64,000 bases of DNA from Lachnospira hominis (ex Liu et al. 2021) (GTDB lineage Bacteria > Bacillota > Clostridia > Lachnospirales > Lachnospiraceae): NCBI RefSeq assembly GCF_014287955.1, contig NZ_JACOPD010000001.1, positions 478,628 through 542,627 of the forward strand. Reading direction: 5' to 3'. The translations under genes were made by a program, and so were the position numbers. The notes beneath the pieces are model-generated. The model saw only the letters and a list, made by a program, of their open reading frames with translations. It made no database searches and was not told where the DNA came from. Below, piece after piece: positions 48,059 through 58,723 of this stretch; the first letter of the stretch is position 1, and every line of letters starts with the position of its first letter.

Positions 48059-49405
48059 CTATACTCTCTGACCTCTGTCAAGTAAATCTGCAAATCTTGT
48101 CTGCTCCGGAATCCATGCCATTTTAACAGTTCCGATTGGACCGTTTCTTTGCTTTGCAATAATTATCTCAGCAATTCCTTTTATATCTGTATCTTTATTA
48201 TAATAATCATCCCTGTAAAGAAACATTACAACATCCGCATCCTGCTCGATAGCTCCCGACTCTCTCAAATCTGAAAGCATCGGTCTGTGATCGGGTCTTT
48301 GTTCAACAGCTCGGCTAAGCTGTGAAAGTGTGACAACCGGAACATTCAACTCTCTTGCAAGAGCTTTTAAAGCTCTTGAAATATCCGAAATTTCCTGCTG
48401 TCTGTTGTCACTTCGTCTTCCGCTTCCACTCATAAGCTGAAGGTAATCAATTATGACAAGTCCGAGGTCATTTTCCATCTTATACTTTCTACACTTTGAA
48501 CGCAGTTCTGAAATTGAAATACCAGGTGTATCGTCAATTATAAGATGTGACTTTGCAATACTGTCCGCACCTTCTATCAATTTGCCCCAGTCACTCGAAT
48601 CAAGACGTCCTTTTCTTAATTTATCAGCATCCACTGTAGATTCAAGACTGAGCATTCTGTTTACAAGCTGGACATTTGACATTTCCAATGAAAATATTGC
48701 AGTTGTTATTCCCTGTTTTATTGCGACATTTTCTGCTACATTTAACACGAATGCCGTCTTACCCATCGAAGGTCTTGCCGCGACAAGTACAAAATCCGAT
48801 GGCTGAAGTCCTGAAAGATATCCGTCCAAATCTTTAAATCCTGTCGGAACACCAGTAACCGCTCCTCTGTTTTTTGCCGCAGATGAAATTTTATCAAGTG
48901 CTTCAAGAACAACCTTATCAATAGGCTTATATTCATGATTTCCTTTATTTTTTACAAGGTCAAATATCTTTTTTTCTGTATCCGCAAGTATATCTTCTGT
49001 TTTTTGCGTTCCGGCATAACAATCATTAGCAATTGAATCATTAACACGGATTATATTACGAAGAATTGATTTATCCTTAACTATTCCTGCATATTGACGT
49101 ATATTTGCAGATGTTGGAACTGCTGCCAGCAAATCTCTTATAAATTCAAGGCTGTAAACTTCTGCGGATACATTTTTTTCCTTGAGACGTTCCTGCAATG
49201 TTACAATATCAACAGGTCTGCCCTCATTATTCATGTCAACCATGGTCTGAAACATGACACCATACTGGTTATGGTAAAAATCATCAGCCACAAGCATTTC
49301 ACCGGCAGTTATAATCGCCTGCTTGTCCATAATCATGGAGCCTACTACAGACTGCTCTGCCTCAAGGCTGTTTGGCATAATTCTGGTGATTGCCACATCT
49401 TCCAT
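48059..49405 (-). CDS. dnaB: Replicative DNA helicase
   Basis: A 448-residue hexameric fork helicase. The N-terminal primase-interacting domain (about 10-110, PNSLEAEQSVVGSMI) is followed by a RecA-type motor with Walker A ARPSMGKTAF, GLVIIDYLQLM and SQLSRAVEQRPDHRPMLSDLRESG in segments. The ATG overlaps the rplI stop by one base. gdpP-rplI-dnaB is the conserved Firmicute order. Confidence 0.98.
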   Translation of the reverse strand: MEDVAITRIMPNSLEAEQSVVGSMIMDKQAIITAGEMLVADDFYHNQYGVMFQTMVDMNNEGRPVDIVTLQERLKEKNVSAEVYSLEFIRDLLAAVPTSANIRQYAGIVKDKSILRNIIRVNDSIANDCYAGTQKTEDILADTEKKIFDLVKNKGNHEYKPIDKVVLEALDKISSAAKNRGAVTGVPTGFKDLDGYLSGLQPSDFVLVAARPSMGKTAFVLNVAENVAIKQGITTAIFSLEMSNVQLVNRMLSLESTVDADKLRKGRLDSSDWGKLIEGADSIAKSHLIIDDTPGISISELRSKCRKYKMENDLGLVIIDYLQLMSGSGRRSDNRQQEISDISRALKALARELNVPVVTLSQLSRAVEQRPDHRPMLSDLRESGAIEQDADVVMFLYRDDYYNKDTDIKGIAEIIIAKQRNGPIGTVKMAWIPEQTRFADLLDRGQRV

Positions 49406-49854
49406 TACTTACTTTCTCCTACTACGACTCTTAATTTCGCAGTTACATCCTTATGAAGCTTAACAGGTACTTCATATGTTCCAAGCGTCTTGATTGATTC
49501 CTCAAGCTTCATCTTTTTCTTATCTATATCAAGTCCCAGCTGTTCTTTTGCAGCAACAGAGATTTCTTTTGATGAAACTGCCCCAAATGTTCTTCCGCCT
49601 TCACCTGTTTTTATCGTAACTTTAACAGGCTGTGCTTCCACCTTTACTGCCAGTTCCTTAGCAGCTGCAAGCTCCTCTGCTTCATGTTTGGCCTGTCTTG
49701 CTTTTTCAAGTTTTAAATCATTGAGATTTTTTGCATTTGCCTCAAGTCCGAGCTTCTTAGGCAACACATAATTTCTCGCATAACCATCATTAATCTTTAC
49801 TATCTGTCCTTTTTTACCTAATGACTTAACGTCCTGTAATAAAATAACTTCCAT
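49405..49854 (-). CDS. rplI: 50S ribosomal protein L9
   Basis: A 149-residue L9. The N-terminal rRNA-binding domain reads [19 protein letters not shown] and [16 protein letters not shown]. The long connecting helix is Ala/Lys/Glu-rich, and the C-terminal domain is present. Its start overlaps the gdpP stop by one base. Confidence 0.97.
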   Translation of the reverse strand: MEVILLQDVKSLGKKGQIVKINDGYARNYVLPKKLGLEANAKNLNDLKLEKARQAKHEAEELAAAKELAVKVEAQPVKVTIKTGEGGRTFGAVSSKEISVAAKEQLGLDIDKKKMKLEESIKTLGTYEVPVKLHKDVTAKLRVVVGESK

Positions 49855-51911
49855 TATATTTCTCCTTCCTGTATCATCGAATCCAATGTAACTTTTATTG
49901 TCTGGACTGCCTGGTCAACAGTACAATCCGTAAGCTGTGCACCGGCGATTGTCATATGTCCGCCTCCGCCTAATTTTTCCATGACAAGCTGTACATTTAC
50001 CTCATCAATAGAACGTGCACTTATATATATAATATTATTGTAGGCTGTTATTACAAATGATGCTTTTATTCCTGATATGTCAAGCAGCTGGTTTGCAGCT
50101 TTGGCACCGCCTATCGTCGGACTTTCAACTCCTTCACCGTCAAATACTGTTATGGCAAATGCATCCCTGTATACTGTTGCCCTGCTTACCGCCTGTGCAA
50201 CTGCCCTGTATTCTGCCATATCAGTACGAAGCATCTTTCTTACTCTTGTGACATCAGCACCATGTCTTCTAAGAAATGCTGCTGCCTCAAATGTTCTCGG
50301 ACCTGACTTATTATTAAATCCATTCGTGTCTATATTGATTCCGGCATACAGTGCATCGGCTTCAAATGCCTTTATTTTCACACCATCTTCAACATACTGA
50401 ATCATCTCAGTAATCATCTCAGCCGCTGATGAAGCATATGGGTCAACATATGACAAGACTGCCCCTGTAATAGGCTCGCTTGACTGCCTGTGATGGTCAA
50501 ATACGATTATCGTCCTGCATATATCAAGAAGAGCCGGACACTCTGTCATCTTAGCCTTGTTAACATCAACAACAATAACTGCAGTCTGTGAATCTACATA
50601 TTCCGGTGCTTCTTCTTTCAAAAGGAACATATCTCTCGGATAATCATCATTGTTAATGAATCTGTCCATAAATGGCTTAACACTGCTTGTCACATCATTA
50701 ATTACAATGTGTGCTTTCTTGCCAAGTCGTCTGCATATTACATATATACCAATTGCCGAACCAAATGCATCTATATCTGCAAGTTTATGTCCCATTATAA
50801 GGACCGTCTGCGTCGGTTCAAGAATCTGTCTTAATGCATGTGCTTTTACACGCACCTTTACTCTTGTATTTTTTTCCATCTGCTGGCTCTTACCGCCATA
50901 GTAAAGTGTCTTCTCGCCATCTTTAACAACAGCCTGGTCTCCGCCTCGTCCAAGTGCAAGATCCATGGCTGATTTCGCAACATCATAATTTTTTGCATAA
51001 TCACTTGCACCTGTTCCAACACCGATACTTAATGTAAGTGTCATTTCATTGCCGATTTTTACGCTCTTGATATCTTCGAGTAAACTGAATCTGTCTGACA
51101 TAAGTTTCTCTAAATACTTATATCTGAAAATAGCAAGATATTTGTCTTTTTCCATCTTTCTTACTATCGCAGAACCACACGCAAAATACTTATTAACTCT
51201 CTTATCTATAAGACCTATAAATAATGAACGTCTGACATCATCTATACTTTCAAGTGCTTCCTCATAATTATCAATATAAATAAGTCCAACAACAAAACGC
51301 TCATCCTTTATTTTCTGGATATACATGTTAATATCTGTCTCATCAAACATATACATCGCAATAAACGAATTATTCTGTTCTGTCTCAATTATATCAACCT
51401 GCTGCGTAAGTGCATCAACAGCAATACGCTTCATCTCTACAAGATAATCCCTGCCATTATATGCAAGACGCATCTCTTTCGCATCTTCTCCTGTCGGAAA
51501 TACTTCCGGCTTAATCTGTGGAAAAATGCTTTGTATATTTTTTCGGAAATCTTTCTTTTTATCAGTTTTTTCCATCATAATTCTGTTCATCCACAGAACA
51601 CGTCCGTTATTGTCAAGCAGGCAATACGGAACACTGAGTTCGTATAAAAGCTGATGCTGTACCTGTGAATAATTAGAAGAGAATTCTATCATCTCATGCA
51701 TAATTCCGGGTCTGAGATAAAAAATCATAATCCCGTAAACAACTGCATAAAGCATGACAAAACCCAGCATAATATTACCACATGATGTATCTTTGACATA
51801 CATAACAACAGTGACAATTAAAAGTATTATGCCTACATATAGCGGCCACATAATATATGACTTCAGTTTTCCCGACAATTTATAAATCTGATTTCTGCCC
51901 TTGCTCTTCAT
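49854..51911 (-). CDS. gdpP: c-di-AMP phosphodiesterase (GdpP/YybT type)
   Basis: A 685-residue membrane protein. Two membrane helices (about 15-60) are followed by a PAS-like domain (about 75-140), a degenerate GGDEF domain (about 170-300) and a DHH-DHHA1 phosphodiesterase (about 330-680). The last has [30 protein letters not shown] and [19 protein letters not shown], with the C-terminal [14 protein letters not shown] 6 nt before the ATG at 51911 sets the start rather than the long frame at 52013. Known members degrade c-di-AMP and so tune potassium uptake and wall stress. Confidence 0.95.
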   Translation of the reverse strand: MKSKGRNQIYKLSGKLKSYIMWPLYVGIILLIVTVVMYVKDTSCGNIMLGFVMLYAVVYGIMIFYLRPGIMHEMIEFSSNYSQVQHQLLYELSVPYCLLDNNGRVLWMNRIMMEKTDKKKDFRKNIQSIFPQIKPEVFPTGEDAKEMRLAYNGRDYLVEMKRIAVDALTQQVDIIETEQNNSFIAMYMFDETDINMYIQKIKDERFVVGLIYIDNYEEALESIDDVRRSLFIGLIDKRVNKYFACGSAIVRKMEKDKYLAIFRYKYLEKLMSDRFSLLEDIKSVKIGNEMTLTLSIGVGTGASDYAKNYDVAKSAMDLALGRGGDQAVVKDGEKTLYYGGKSQQMEKNTRVKVRVKAHALRQILEPTQTVLIMGHKLADIDAFGSAIGIYVICRRLGKKAHIVINDVTSSVKPFMDRFINNDDYPRDMFLLKEEAPEYVDSQTAVIVVDVNKAKMTECPALLDICRTIIVFDHHRQSSEPITGAVLSYVDPYASSAAEMITEMIQYVEDGVKIKAFEADALYAGINIDTNGFNNKSGPRTFEAAAFLRRHGADVTRVRKMLRTDMAEYRAVAQAVSRATVYRDAFAITVFDGEGVESPTIGGAKAANQLLDISGIKASFVITAYNNIIYISARSIDEVNVQLVMEKLGGGGHMTIAGAQLTDCTVDQAVQTIKVTLDSMIQEGEI

Positions 51912-52052
51912 AATAATCTCCATCAAACAAAAACATTTTAAATTATTATACCATTTATAAATTTTATTGTAAATAACAACGTAGTGCGACACCGCATACT
52001 GCAATGATGCCAATAAACTGTATGCACGCCGAAAATGTCACTGAAAGTGAGG

Positions 52053-52082
52053 AAAAGGCACAAGCTTACGCCCGTGCCTTTT
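52053..52082 (-). terminator. Terminator of pectate lyase gene
   Basis: A 9-bp stem (AAAAGGCAC / GTGCCTTTT), about 35 nt beyond the lyase stop codon, with CCTTTTCC on the minus strand. Confidence 0.7.
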
Positions 52083-52116
52083 CAATATTGACTTATTTTA
52101 TTAATAAATCATTTTA

Positions 52117-55100
52117 TTATTTTACAATTCTTCTTTTTCTGTCATAAATGCAAACTGCTGCAATAGCTGCTCCACTCATTAAGAATAATGCTAAGAGAAA
52201 TGCAATATTTGATGTATCACCTGTAGTAACTGACTCACCAATAACAGGACTAACTGATGCTGTCAATTTATCATGTGAGAAATCTGCACCAACACCTGCA
52301 GGAGCTTTATCTGTAAGTGCAAATACATCTCCGAGTGCGATTGTGCCATCTGCATTTCTTGTAATTGTGCCTACTGACTTAACTCCGTCAAGAATTGCTG
52401 AGTAATCCAATGACTTGAACCAGTCTGTTGATACTGTTGCACCTTCTGAATTAACAGATGTCTTAGATGCTGTATCCCAGAAATAGTTTGTTGTCTTGTA
52501 AATCTTCTTAATATCCTGTGTTCCCTTAGGTTCAAGGTCTTCCTTAACATTAAGTCCTGCTGTTCTTGCAACTGTATCTGAATCAAATCCTGTTCTGTAA
52601 GAAATAATTCCTGTTGCTTCATAGTCTGTATTTTCTGCTGTCTTTGTGTAAAGAGCAACATTGTATGACTCATTATCAATGGATGTGCTGTTCTTAATCT
52701 TAATATCAGGACAAGAGTTAGAATCAATACCCTTAGCCTTGTTGCAGAATGATATACAGTTATCAAGAACATGAGCACCCGGCATGCTGTCGCCACCCAT
52801 CTTGAAACCGTTACCGTTGCCTGCATCTGTACCATCTTCAAGGTATCCGTTAGCATATGCTATACTGTTCTTAATTGTTACAACACCGATTGAACCTGTC
52901 TGAACTTTTGCGAATAAATCCCAACCATCATCAGCATTGTGATGTGCTATACAACCATCAAATACGTTTCCGTCACCTACTGTAAGCTTAGCTGCAAAAC
53001 CATCGGCATCTTCATAACCTGCATCCGCGTTTCCATATGATGTACAGTTAAGAATGAGGTTGTATGAAGGCCAGTTCTCATATTCATCTGTTGAATTAAG
53101 ACGGCTTATCTGAATACCAGTATTACCATTGTGATAAGCATTAATCTGGTCTAATGTGTTATGATTTCCTGATACCTGAATACCCTTCTGGGCATTTGCT
53201 GATCTTGTAACATCAAATCCCTTGAAATACCAGTAGTCACCACCGATAATCATACCTGTTGAAAGTTCCTGGAAATCAAGAACAGGTCTTGTTGTTGCAT
53301 TAGGATCTGCAATCATGTAAATCATGTTTTCTGCTGTACCATTGATACCTCTTGCTAGCTTTAATGAACTTTCAAGTTTGTATGTACCTTCCATAAGTAC
53401 AATCTGCTGTGAAGGCTGAACATATTTAACAGCATCATAAATACTCATTGGGTCTTCCTTGCTTCCTGAACCCTTTGCATCTGGTGCAACCCAGATTGAC
53501 TGTCCTGCCTCACCAATAGTCTTATATGTTACTGTAAAATCTATTTCTTTTGTTTCATATGATTGCATCGCCATATATTCGCCAGGAATATATCCCTCTG
53601 CTGGTGTAAAGTAAAGCTTAAAATCATTCTTACCCTTAGTAAGAACCACGTTAGCGGCATTAACTGCTGTCTTTGCCTTAACTTCTACATCTTCTGCAAT
53701 GAAGTTACCATCTTTATCTGCAATACTTAATTTACCATCACAATTTGCCGTAAATGCAAATGTGTAATCTGGTGTACCTGTTGCTGATGGAGACTGTACT
53801 TTTGTATTAACTGCAATAAGTTCTATAGGTCTTTCTTCTGGTGCCGGATCTGTAGCCGGATTAGAAGTTGTTATTGAAATATCTGAGAATGTAACATTTG
53901 CATTTCTTGCTGCAAAGAAACCTGCATATACATTCTCTGAATCAAGATATTCAAGTGCCTTAGGATCATAATATTTCTTAGTTGTCTTGTATGAACCATC
54001 TACCGATTCGTATGTGATGAAATAACCTGTATTATTCTTCTGTATTGTCATATACATCTCAGTAATTGCATCACCTGCTGTTCCTCTTACTTCTTCCTGT
54101 GCATTTCCAATAACATTCTTATAATCTGGATATCTAAGTTCCAGAGGTGTCGTTGTTGAAGTAAAGTTTGCCTTAATTACAGCTGTCTTATTTGCTTCAA
54201 TATCTTTAATATTATCTGTTGTTAAGCCTTTCTTTTCAATAGAGCCAATACCGAGCTTGTGTGTTACCTTATCAAGGGTATCATCTGTTGATACTCTGTT
54301 TTCCTCTGCATCCCAATAATATTCTACCTTTGATGCAATAGCCATATACTGGTTGTTCCAGCCTGAACCACCTAATCTGTCAGTTGCCATAAGGCCGAAA
54401 CCTTCCTGACCATTAGAAAGTTTCCATGAATTTACTTTAACCTTTGCTCTAAGTATGAAATTTTCTGTTGTAGGAATTTCTGTATAATAGAATGTCAATC
54501 CGTCATATGAATCAGGAACAATCTTTCCACTTGCACTCTTGATTGTTACACTTCCATCAAGTGCTGAACCTGTAATACTATCCTTTGATGTATCTTTACC
54601 ATCTTCATGTCCATTACCATATGTAACAGAACCCCATTTTCTTATTTCATCGGCTGTTGCTGTTCCCTTAACTATAGCTTCCTTTTTTGTAGCCGGATTA
54701 TTTCTTACTGCAACAACCTTGAATGTATATTCTGTTCCAACTGTAAGACCACTTAAAAGCTGCTTTGTATCTGTTGCTGTAACAGCTTCAGAATATGTTG
54801 TGCCATCTGTACTATATGAAACTTCATAGCTGTCAGCTTCTGGAACTGCATCCCATTCGATAAGCATCTTTCCATTTCCCTTGCTTGTTGCAAAAAGATT
54901 TGAAGGTGCTGCTAAAGGAAGAACAAATCCTTCTGCCTTAACTTCATTACTCTCTTTATCTTTTTCACCAGATCTTGATAAAACAGCCTTGAAAGTATAG
55001 TCGCCTGTTGCTGTAGGATTAAACTCTGCTGTTCCTTTGCTGTTAGAACCTTTAATAATCTTTGAATCAACAACCTTTTCGCCGCTGTACATATTTACAA

Positions 55101-56214
55101 CAAGCTGCTCGCCGCCGTCATCACCAAGTGGTGCATTCCAGCCTACGCTTACCTTTGAGCCATCAACTACAGGTGTCTCAAGTACAGGTGATTCAACCTT
55201 TGACCAGTCCAAATCAGGTGTACCCTTTTCTAATGAAATAGCATATACACATGCCTTTGATCCACTTACATAAAAATAATATGTCTTTCCTGCTGTCATG
55301 CTGTATGTATGTGAACCTTCCGTTGCGTCCTCACTTATTGTTTGTTCTGATGCTGACGCTTCCACAAAATACATTTTCTTACCAGATGCTGCTTTAGTTA
55401 CAAATGTAATCTTACTGTCTGTAACTGCTGTCATCTTAAACGCAGCTCCCTCTGTAGGTACTGCTCCATTATTTGGTTTAGGATTTGCTTTTGGCTGCTG
55501 TATAAATGCATCATACTTTACACCTTCAACTGTCGCTCCTGAACCTTCCTTTACTGGCATATCAGCTAACACTTCCAAATCGGAAATTTCCTTATCTCCA
55601 TATACCGTGCCAGCACTAAGGCCCTTTGAAATATCAACAGATACCTTTTTGTAATCACTTGCTTTATTATATGAATATGAAATGCCATATACACATGCCT
55701 TTGATCCACTTACATAAAAATAATATGTCTTTCCTGCTGTCATGCTGTATGTATGTGAACCTTCCGTTGCGTCCTCACTTATTGTTTGTTCTGATGCTGA
55801 CGCTTCCACAAAATACATTTTCTTACCAGATGCTGCTTTAGTTACAAATGTAATCTTACTGTCTGTAACTGCTGTCATCTTAAACGCAGCTCCTTCTGTA
55901 GGTACTGCTCCATTATTTGGTTTAGGATTTGCTTTTGGCTGCTGTATAAATGCATCATACTTTACGCCTTCAACTGTCGCTCCTGAACCTTCCTTTACTG
56001 GCATATCAGCTAACACTTCTAATTTAACAATGCTGTCATCACCATATACTTTTCCAGCTTCAAGTCCTTTTGAAATGTCAATGGATGCTGTCACTGTCTT
56101 TGCTTGTGCTTTACTTGAAAAAATGCCTGTCAACATTGAAAAAGGCATAATTCCAACGACCATAAGTGCAGCCATAACAAATGCCAGCACTCTATGTCTT
56201 GTTTTTGTTTTCAT
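52117..56214 (-). CDS. Giant surface pectate lyase (PL9-type) with duplicated N-terminal domain
   Basis: A 1365-residue secreted enzyme. It has a signal peptide (about 1-38, ending KAQA), then two near-identical beta-rich domains (about 66-177 and 214-325). Fibronectin-type-III-like regions follow (about 340-520), then a further accessory domain (about 540-800). A right-handed beta-helix (about 908-1270) resembles polysaccharide lyase family 9, with ADGFAAKLTVGDGNVFDGC and AHHNADDGWDLF; Lys1076 is the likely catalytic base. The C-terminal VTTGDTSN, membrane helix and basic tail suggest wall anchoring. AAGGAGGAG before the ATG at 56214 sets the start. It should cleave polygalacturonate by beta-elimination. 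Confidence 0.92.
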   Translation of the reverse strand: MKTKTRHRVLAFVMAALMVVGIMPFSMLTGIFSSKAQAKTVTASIDISKGLEAGKVYGDDSIVKLEVLADMPVKEGSGATVEGVKYDAFIQQPKANPKPNNGAVPTEGAAFKMTAVTDSKITFVTKAASGKKMYFVEASASEQTISEDATEGSHTYSMTAGKTYYFYVSGSKACVYGISYSYNKASDYKKVSVDISKGLSAGTVYGDKEISDLEVLADMPVKEGSGATVEGVKYDAFIQQPKANPKPNNGAVPTEGAAFKMTAVTDSKITFVTKAASGKKMYFVEASASEQTISEDATEGSHTYSMTAGKTYYFYVSGSKACVYAISLEKGTPDLDWSKVESPVLETPVVDGSKVSVGWNAPLGDDGGEQLVVNMYSGEKVVDSKIIKGSNSKGTAEFNPTATGDYTFKAVLSRSGEKDKESNEVKAEGFVLPLAAPSNLFATSKGNGKMLIEWDAVPEADSYEVSYSTDGTTYSEAVTATDTKQLLSGLTVGTEYTFKVVAVRNNPATKKEAIVKGTATADEIRKWGSVTYGNGHEDGKDTSKDSITGSALDGSVTIKSASGKIVPDSYDGLTFYYTEIPTTENFILRAKVKVNSWKLSNGQEGFGLMATDRLGGSGWNNQYMAIASKVEYYWDAEENRVSTDDTLDKVTHKLGIGSIEKKGLTTDNIKDIEANKTAVIKANFTSTTTPLELRYPDYKNVIGNAQEEVRGTAGDAITEMYMTIQKNNTGYFITYESVDGSYKTTKKYYDPKALEYLDSENVYAGFFAARNANVTFSDISITTSNPATDPAPEERPIELIAVNTKVQSPSATGTPDYTFAFTANCDGKLSIADKDGNFIAEDVEVKAKTAVNAANVVLTKGKNDFKLYFTPAEGYIPGEYMAMQSYETKEIDFTVTYKTIGEAGQSIWVAPDAKGSGSKEDPMSIYDAVKYVQPSQQIVLMEGTYKLESSLKLARGINGTAENMIYMIADPNATTRPVLDFQELSTGMIIGGDYWYFKGFDVTRSANAQKGIQVSGNHNTLDQINAYHNGNTGIQISRLNSTDEYENWPSYNLILNCTSYGNADAGYEDADGFAAKLTVGDGNVFDGCIAHHNADDGWDLFAKVQTGSIGVVTIKNSIAYANGYLEDGTDAGNGNGFKMGGDSMPGAHVLDNCISFCNKAKGIDSNSCPDIKIKNSTSIDNESYNVALYTKTAENTDYEATGIISYRTGFDSDTVARTAGLNVKEDLEPKGTQDIKKIYKTTNYFWDTASKTSVNSEGATVSTDWFKSLDYSAILDGVKSVGTITRNADGTIALGDVFALTDKAPAGVGADFSHDKLTASVSPVIGESVTTGDTSNIAFLLALFLMSGAAIAAVCIYDRKRRIVK
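55242..55575 (-). repeat. Internal repeat copy 2 in lyase gene
   Basis: This 334-bp stretch is nearly identical to 55686-56019 (offset 444 bp). I see only two internal differences, at 55450/55894 and near 55521/55965, both silent. The copies encode the same about 111 residues. Confidence 0.9.
55686..56019 (-). repeat. Internal repeat copy 1 in lyase gene
   Basis: The partner of 55242-55575. The linkers between the copies and before copy 1 differ more (for example GLEAGKVYGDDSIVKLE against GLSAGTVYGDKEISDLE), so the near-identity is limited to this block. Confidence 0.9.
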
Positions 56215-56365
56215 AACTCTCCTCCTTCTTTTACTAAACGGACACGCCGCTTTTGTACTAAGTATCTCATTTTTAGTGCAAAAAATCAATCCAAAACTTA
56301 TGCACATTACACACTTTCTGCTTTATACACAGTTTATTTTTATTAATTTTGTATAAAACCGACAA

Positions 56366-56406
56366 AAAAAGAAGTGCCATACTATATTTCTGTAACACTT
56401 CTTTTT
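56366..56406 (-). terminator. Terminator of Rpn-type nuclease gene
   Basis: An 11-bp stem AAAAAGAAGTG / CACTTCTTTTT with a long T-run on the minus strand, just after the nuclease stop. Confidence 0.8.
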
Positions 56407-56422
56407 GCTTTAATATAAAGTT

Positions 56423-57364
56423 TTATATAACATGTTTATCAAAGTATTCTTTTGCCTTCTCTTTATCCATCTTAAAATAACTTATAAGCTTCTCAATTAT
56501 CTGCTCTTTTGTCTCCCCATCCTTTATAAATCCGTCTATCATCTCATCAACTGCTTTTCCAAATCCACTATCATAACCACTATCATAGCCTTCCTTATAG
56601 CCCTCTTCTATCGCAATCTTTCTTTCGTTCTTCATATGCAATTCTTCATTATACTCAGTCAATATCATCCGACACACCTCCGCTCGCTGTTTCTGCAATA
56701 TATCTTTGAGTATATTATTACTTATTGCTTCATCTATTGCAAGATTTATCGCTGCATTTATATCATATTTTTTCAGATGCTTTCTTACAAGTCTTACAAA
56801 CTCCGAATACTGATAAAGTTTATCGCATTTTTTCATAAGTTCCTCATTATTACCTATGTTTATATTAAGCATTGTAGCTGTAAGTTCAAGGCAGGGTTTC
56901 ATTTCTTTCTGTTCTAATTCATCACTTTGCTGTGCCGAATATTTAAAACATTCAGATAGCCTCAATTCTTTCTTTTCCGGTTCATTCTTTGTACCGTTAT
57001 AAAAAATTATATATCGTGGAACCGGCAGATTAATCTGCTTAGTTGAATAAACGTCCAGCTTATTCTTCTGAATATATCCACTATATAATTCAGCAAAATA
57101 TATCAACCCTCTGACGGGCATATTCGGATTATAGGAGCTCTGGTGTTCATAAAGATTCATCTGATGTCCGAACAAAAATGAGACATCATTTTTATAAGAA
57201 AGATATACTATATCTTCAAGAGTTGTTATTTCTAAAGAATCAATATTACTATAATTTGTATTATTAACAGCATTATATAGACTTAACAAATCATATGGGT
57301 TATTAAAAATAAAACGAAATAATGCATCCTTATATTTAGTATTAGTATAAATATTTTTTATCAA
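56423..57364 (-). CDS. Rpn/YhgA-type PD-(D/E)XK nuclease (TTG start)
   Basis: A 313-residue protein of the recombination-promoting nuclease / putative transposase family. It begins NTKYKDALFRFIFNNP, with nuclease-like NDVSFLFGHQMNLYEHQSS (the D...ExQ type core) and PVRGLIYFAELY. The C-terminus has a glycine/tyrosine repeat stretch, EEGYKEGYDSGYDSGF. GGAGG about 10 nt before an in-frame TTG at 57364 is preferred; the ATG at 57400 has no site. Known Rpn proteins promote DNA recombination. It is monocistronic beside the lyase gene with duplicated DNA. Confidence 0.88.
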   Translation of the reverse strand: MIKNIYTNTKYKDALFRFIFNNPYDLLSLYNAVNNTNYSNIDSLEITTLEDIVYLSYKNDVSFLFGHQMNLYEHQSSYNPNMPVRGLIYFAELYSGYIQKNKLDVYSTKQINLPVPRYIIFYNGTKNEPEKKELRLSECFKYSAQQSDELEQKEMKPCLELTATMLNINIGNNEELMKKCDKLYQYSEFVRLVRKHLKKYDINAAINLAIDEAISNNILKDILQKQRAEVCRMILTEYNEELHMKNERKIAIEEGYKEGYDSGYDSGFGKAVDEMIDGFIKDGETKEQIIEKLISYFKMDKEKAKEYFDKHVI

Positions 57365-57495
57365 TAAGCAAATACCTCCATAATGTATACCCAAAATCAT
57401 ATGAATTCAAATGTTTTTATAGTATATATTATACGCAGTATATTTCACATGTCAATAGTTTTATCTACAATTAATATATATTTATAGATTAAAAA

Positions 57496-57527
57496 AAGGA
57501 TTACACCGGCGAACCAATGTAATCCTT
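57496..57527 (-). terminator. Terminator of rpsF-ssb-rpsR operon
   Basis: A 10-bp stem AAGGATTACA / TGTAATCCTT, followed on the minus strand by a run of T. Confidence 0.85.
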
Positions 57528-57548
57528 CAATCATCTTAAAATTATTGC

Positions 57549-57812
57549 TTATTCTACTGTATATGGAAGTAAAGCAATATGACGAGCTCTCTTTACAGCT
57601 ACTGTAAGGGCTCTCTGGTGCTTTGCACAGTTACCTGTAATTCTTCTAGGAAGAATCTTTCCTCTTTCAGAAACATACTTCTTTAATAAAGCAACATCTT
57701 TATAATCTAATGCCTTGTTTGCATCAGCACAAAATGCACATACTTTCTTTCTTCTGCGCATTGGTCTTCTTCTCATCTGACCTTCTGGTCTCTCAGCCTT
57801 CTTTTCTGGCAT
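57549..57812 (-). CDS. rpsR: 30S ribosomal protein S18
   Basis: An 87-residue S18. The basic N-terminus ([16 protein letters not shown]) and the core [19 protein letters not shown], with [22 protein letters not shown], are unmistakable. AGGAGG precedes the ATG. The Cys residues CAFC and the NCAKH Cys suggest a zinc-binding (C+) form. It is last in rpsF-ssb-rpsR. Confidence 0.98.
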   Translation of the reverse strand: MPEKKAERPEGQMRRRPMRRRKKVCAFCADANKALDYKDVALLKKYVSERGKILPRRITGNCAKHQRALTVAVKRARHIALLPYTVE

Positions 57813-57829
57813 ATCAGTTACCTCCTGTT

Positions 57830-58285
57830 TTAATTAAAAGGCAAACCTTCATCCTCTACGCCATCCGGAATATTCATAAAGCCATCACCTGCAGGTGCTG
57901 CCGGATTACTTCTTGATGGTGTATACGCAGCTTCGCTGCTTGCTGCTGAAGCTTTGCTCTCTGCGAATTCCTGGTCGTCAACGACCACATCAGTCGTGTA
58001 AACTCTCTGTCCGTCCTTATTTGTGTAACTTCCTGTCTGAATTCTTCCGCTCACAACAACCTTAGTTCCCTGATGAAGATACTTCTCAGCGAATTCTGCT
58101 GAACGAGCGAATGCAACACAGCTGATAAAATCTGCTGTCTGCTCATTACTAGATTCATTACTTCTTGTACGTCTTCTGTCTACTGCTAATGTATATCTTG
58201 CTACTGCCATAGAACCTTCACCGCCCTGTGAATAACGGACATCAGGATCTCTTGTCAGTCTTCCCATTAAAATCACTCTGTTCAT
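57830..58285 (-). CDS. ssb: Single-stranded DNA-binding protein
   Basis: A 151-residue SSB. The OB fold reads [59 protein letters not shown], in pieces. The flexible Ser/Ala/Pro linker ends in the acidic tip EDEGLPFN. It lies between rpsF and rpsR as usual. Confidence 0.97.
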   Translation of the reverse strand: MNRVILMGRLTRDPDVRYSQGGEGSMAVARYTLAVDRRRTRSNESSNEQTADFISCVAFARSAEFAEKYLHQGTKVVVSGRIQTGSYTNKDGQRVYTTDVVVDDQEFAESKASAASSEAAYTPSRSNPAAPAGDGFMNIPDGVEDEGLPFN

Positions 58286-58334
58286 ACTTATTCTCCTCTT
58301 CTATAAAAGAGTTGTTAAGCCAAACGCGAACTAA

Positions 58335-58622
58335 TTATTCTCCATCTTTAACGATTAAGAATCTGATTACGTTCTCCATGATACGAATTCTGCTCTCAAC
58401 TTCTGCTGGGCAAGTTGCTTCTGCCTCAAACTTAATGAAGTTGTAGAAACCTTCGCTCATCTTCTGGATATCGTAAGCAAGCTTCTTCTTCTCGCATGTG
58501 CCTGGATCTGTGATTGTACCGCCAAAACGAGTAATTAATTCCTTAACCTGCTCGATTGTAGCATTTCTCACTTCATCCTCGACGTTTGCACTTACAACTA
58601 ATGCTAATTCATACTTATTCAT
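58335..58622 (-). CDS. rpsF: 30S ribosomal protein S6
   Basis: A 95-residue S6 (YELALVVSANVEDE..., KKLAYDIQKMSEGFYNFIKFEA, RIMENVIRFLIVK). The ATG at 58622 lies about 11 nt after GGAGG; the in-frame GTG at 58634 overlaps that ribosome site and is not used. It is first in the rpsF-ssb-rpsR operon, where S6:S18 often regulates its own leader. I could not identify such a leader motif with confidence. Confidence 0.95.
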   Translation of the reverse strand: MNKYELALVVSANVEDEVRNATIEQVKELITRFGGTITDPGTCEKKKLAYDIQKMSEGFYNFIKFEAEATCPAEVESRIRIMENVIRFLIVKDGE

Positions 58623-58723
58623 TCTACGTCGCACCTCCTTCTGGTCTCTGGCCCTTTCTTATTCACAGTGAAAGAGCAAGGAAAAATATATATCACAAGG
58701 TCAAATTTTATCATAAAAAAAAC

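Noticed and set aside
55742..56356. A 204-residue plus-strand frame, with a shorter copy at 55298-55654
   Set aside because: Both are antisense shadows of the lyase repeats; they look alike only because the underlying DNA is duplicated.
58635..58723. S6:S18-binding leader of rpsF
   Set aside because: Expected from other Firmicutes, but I could not identify the conserved bulge and stem with confidence.
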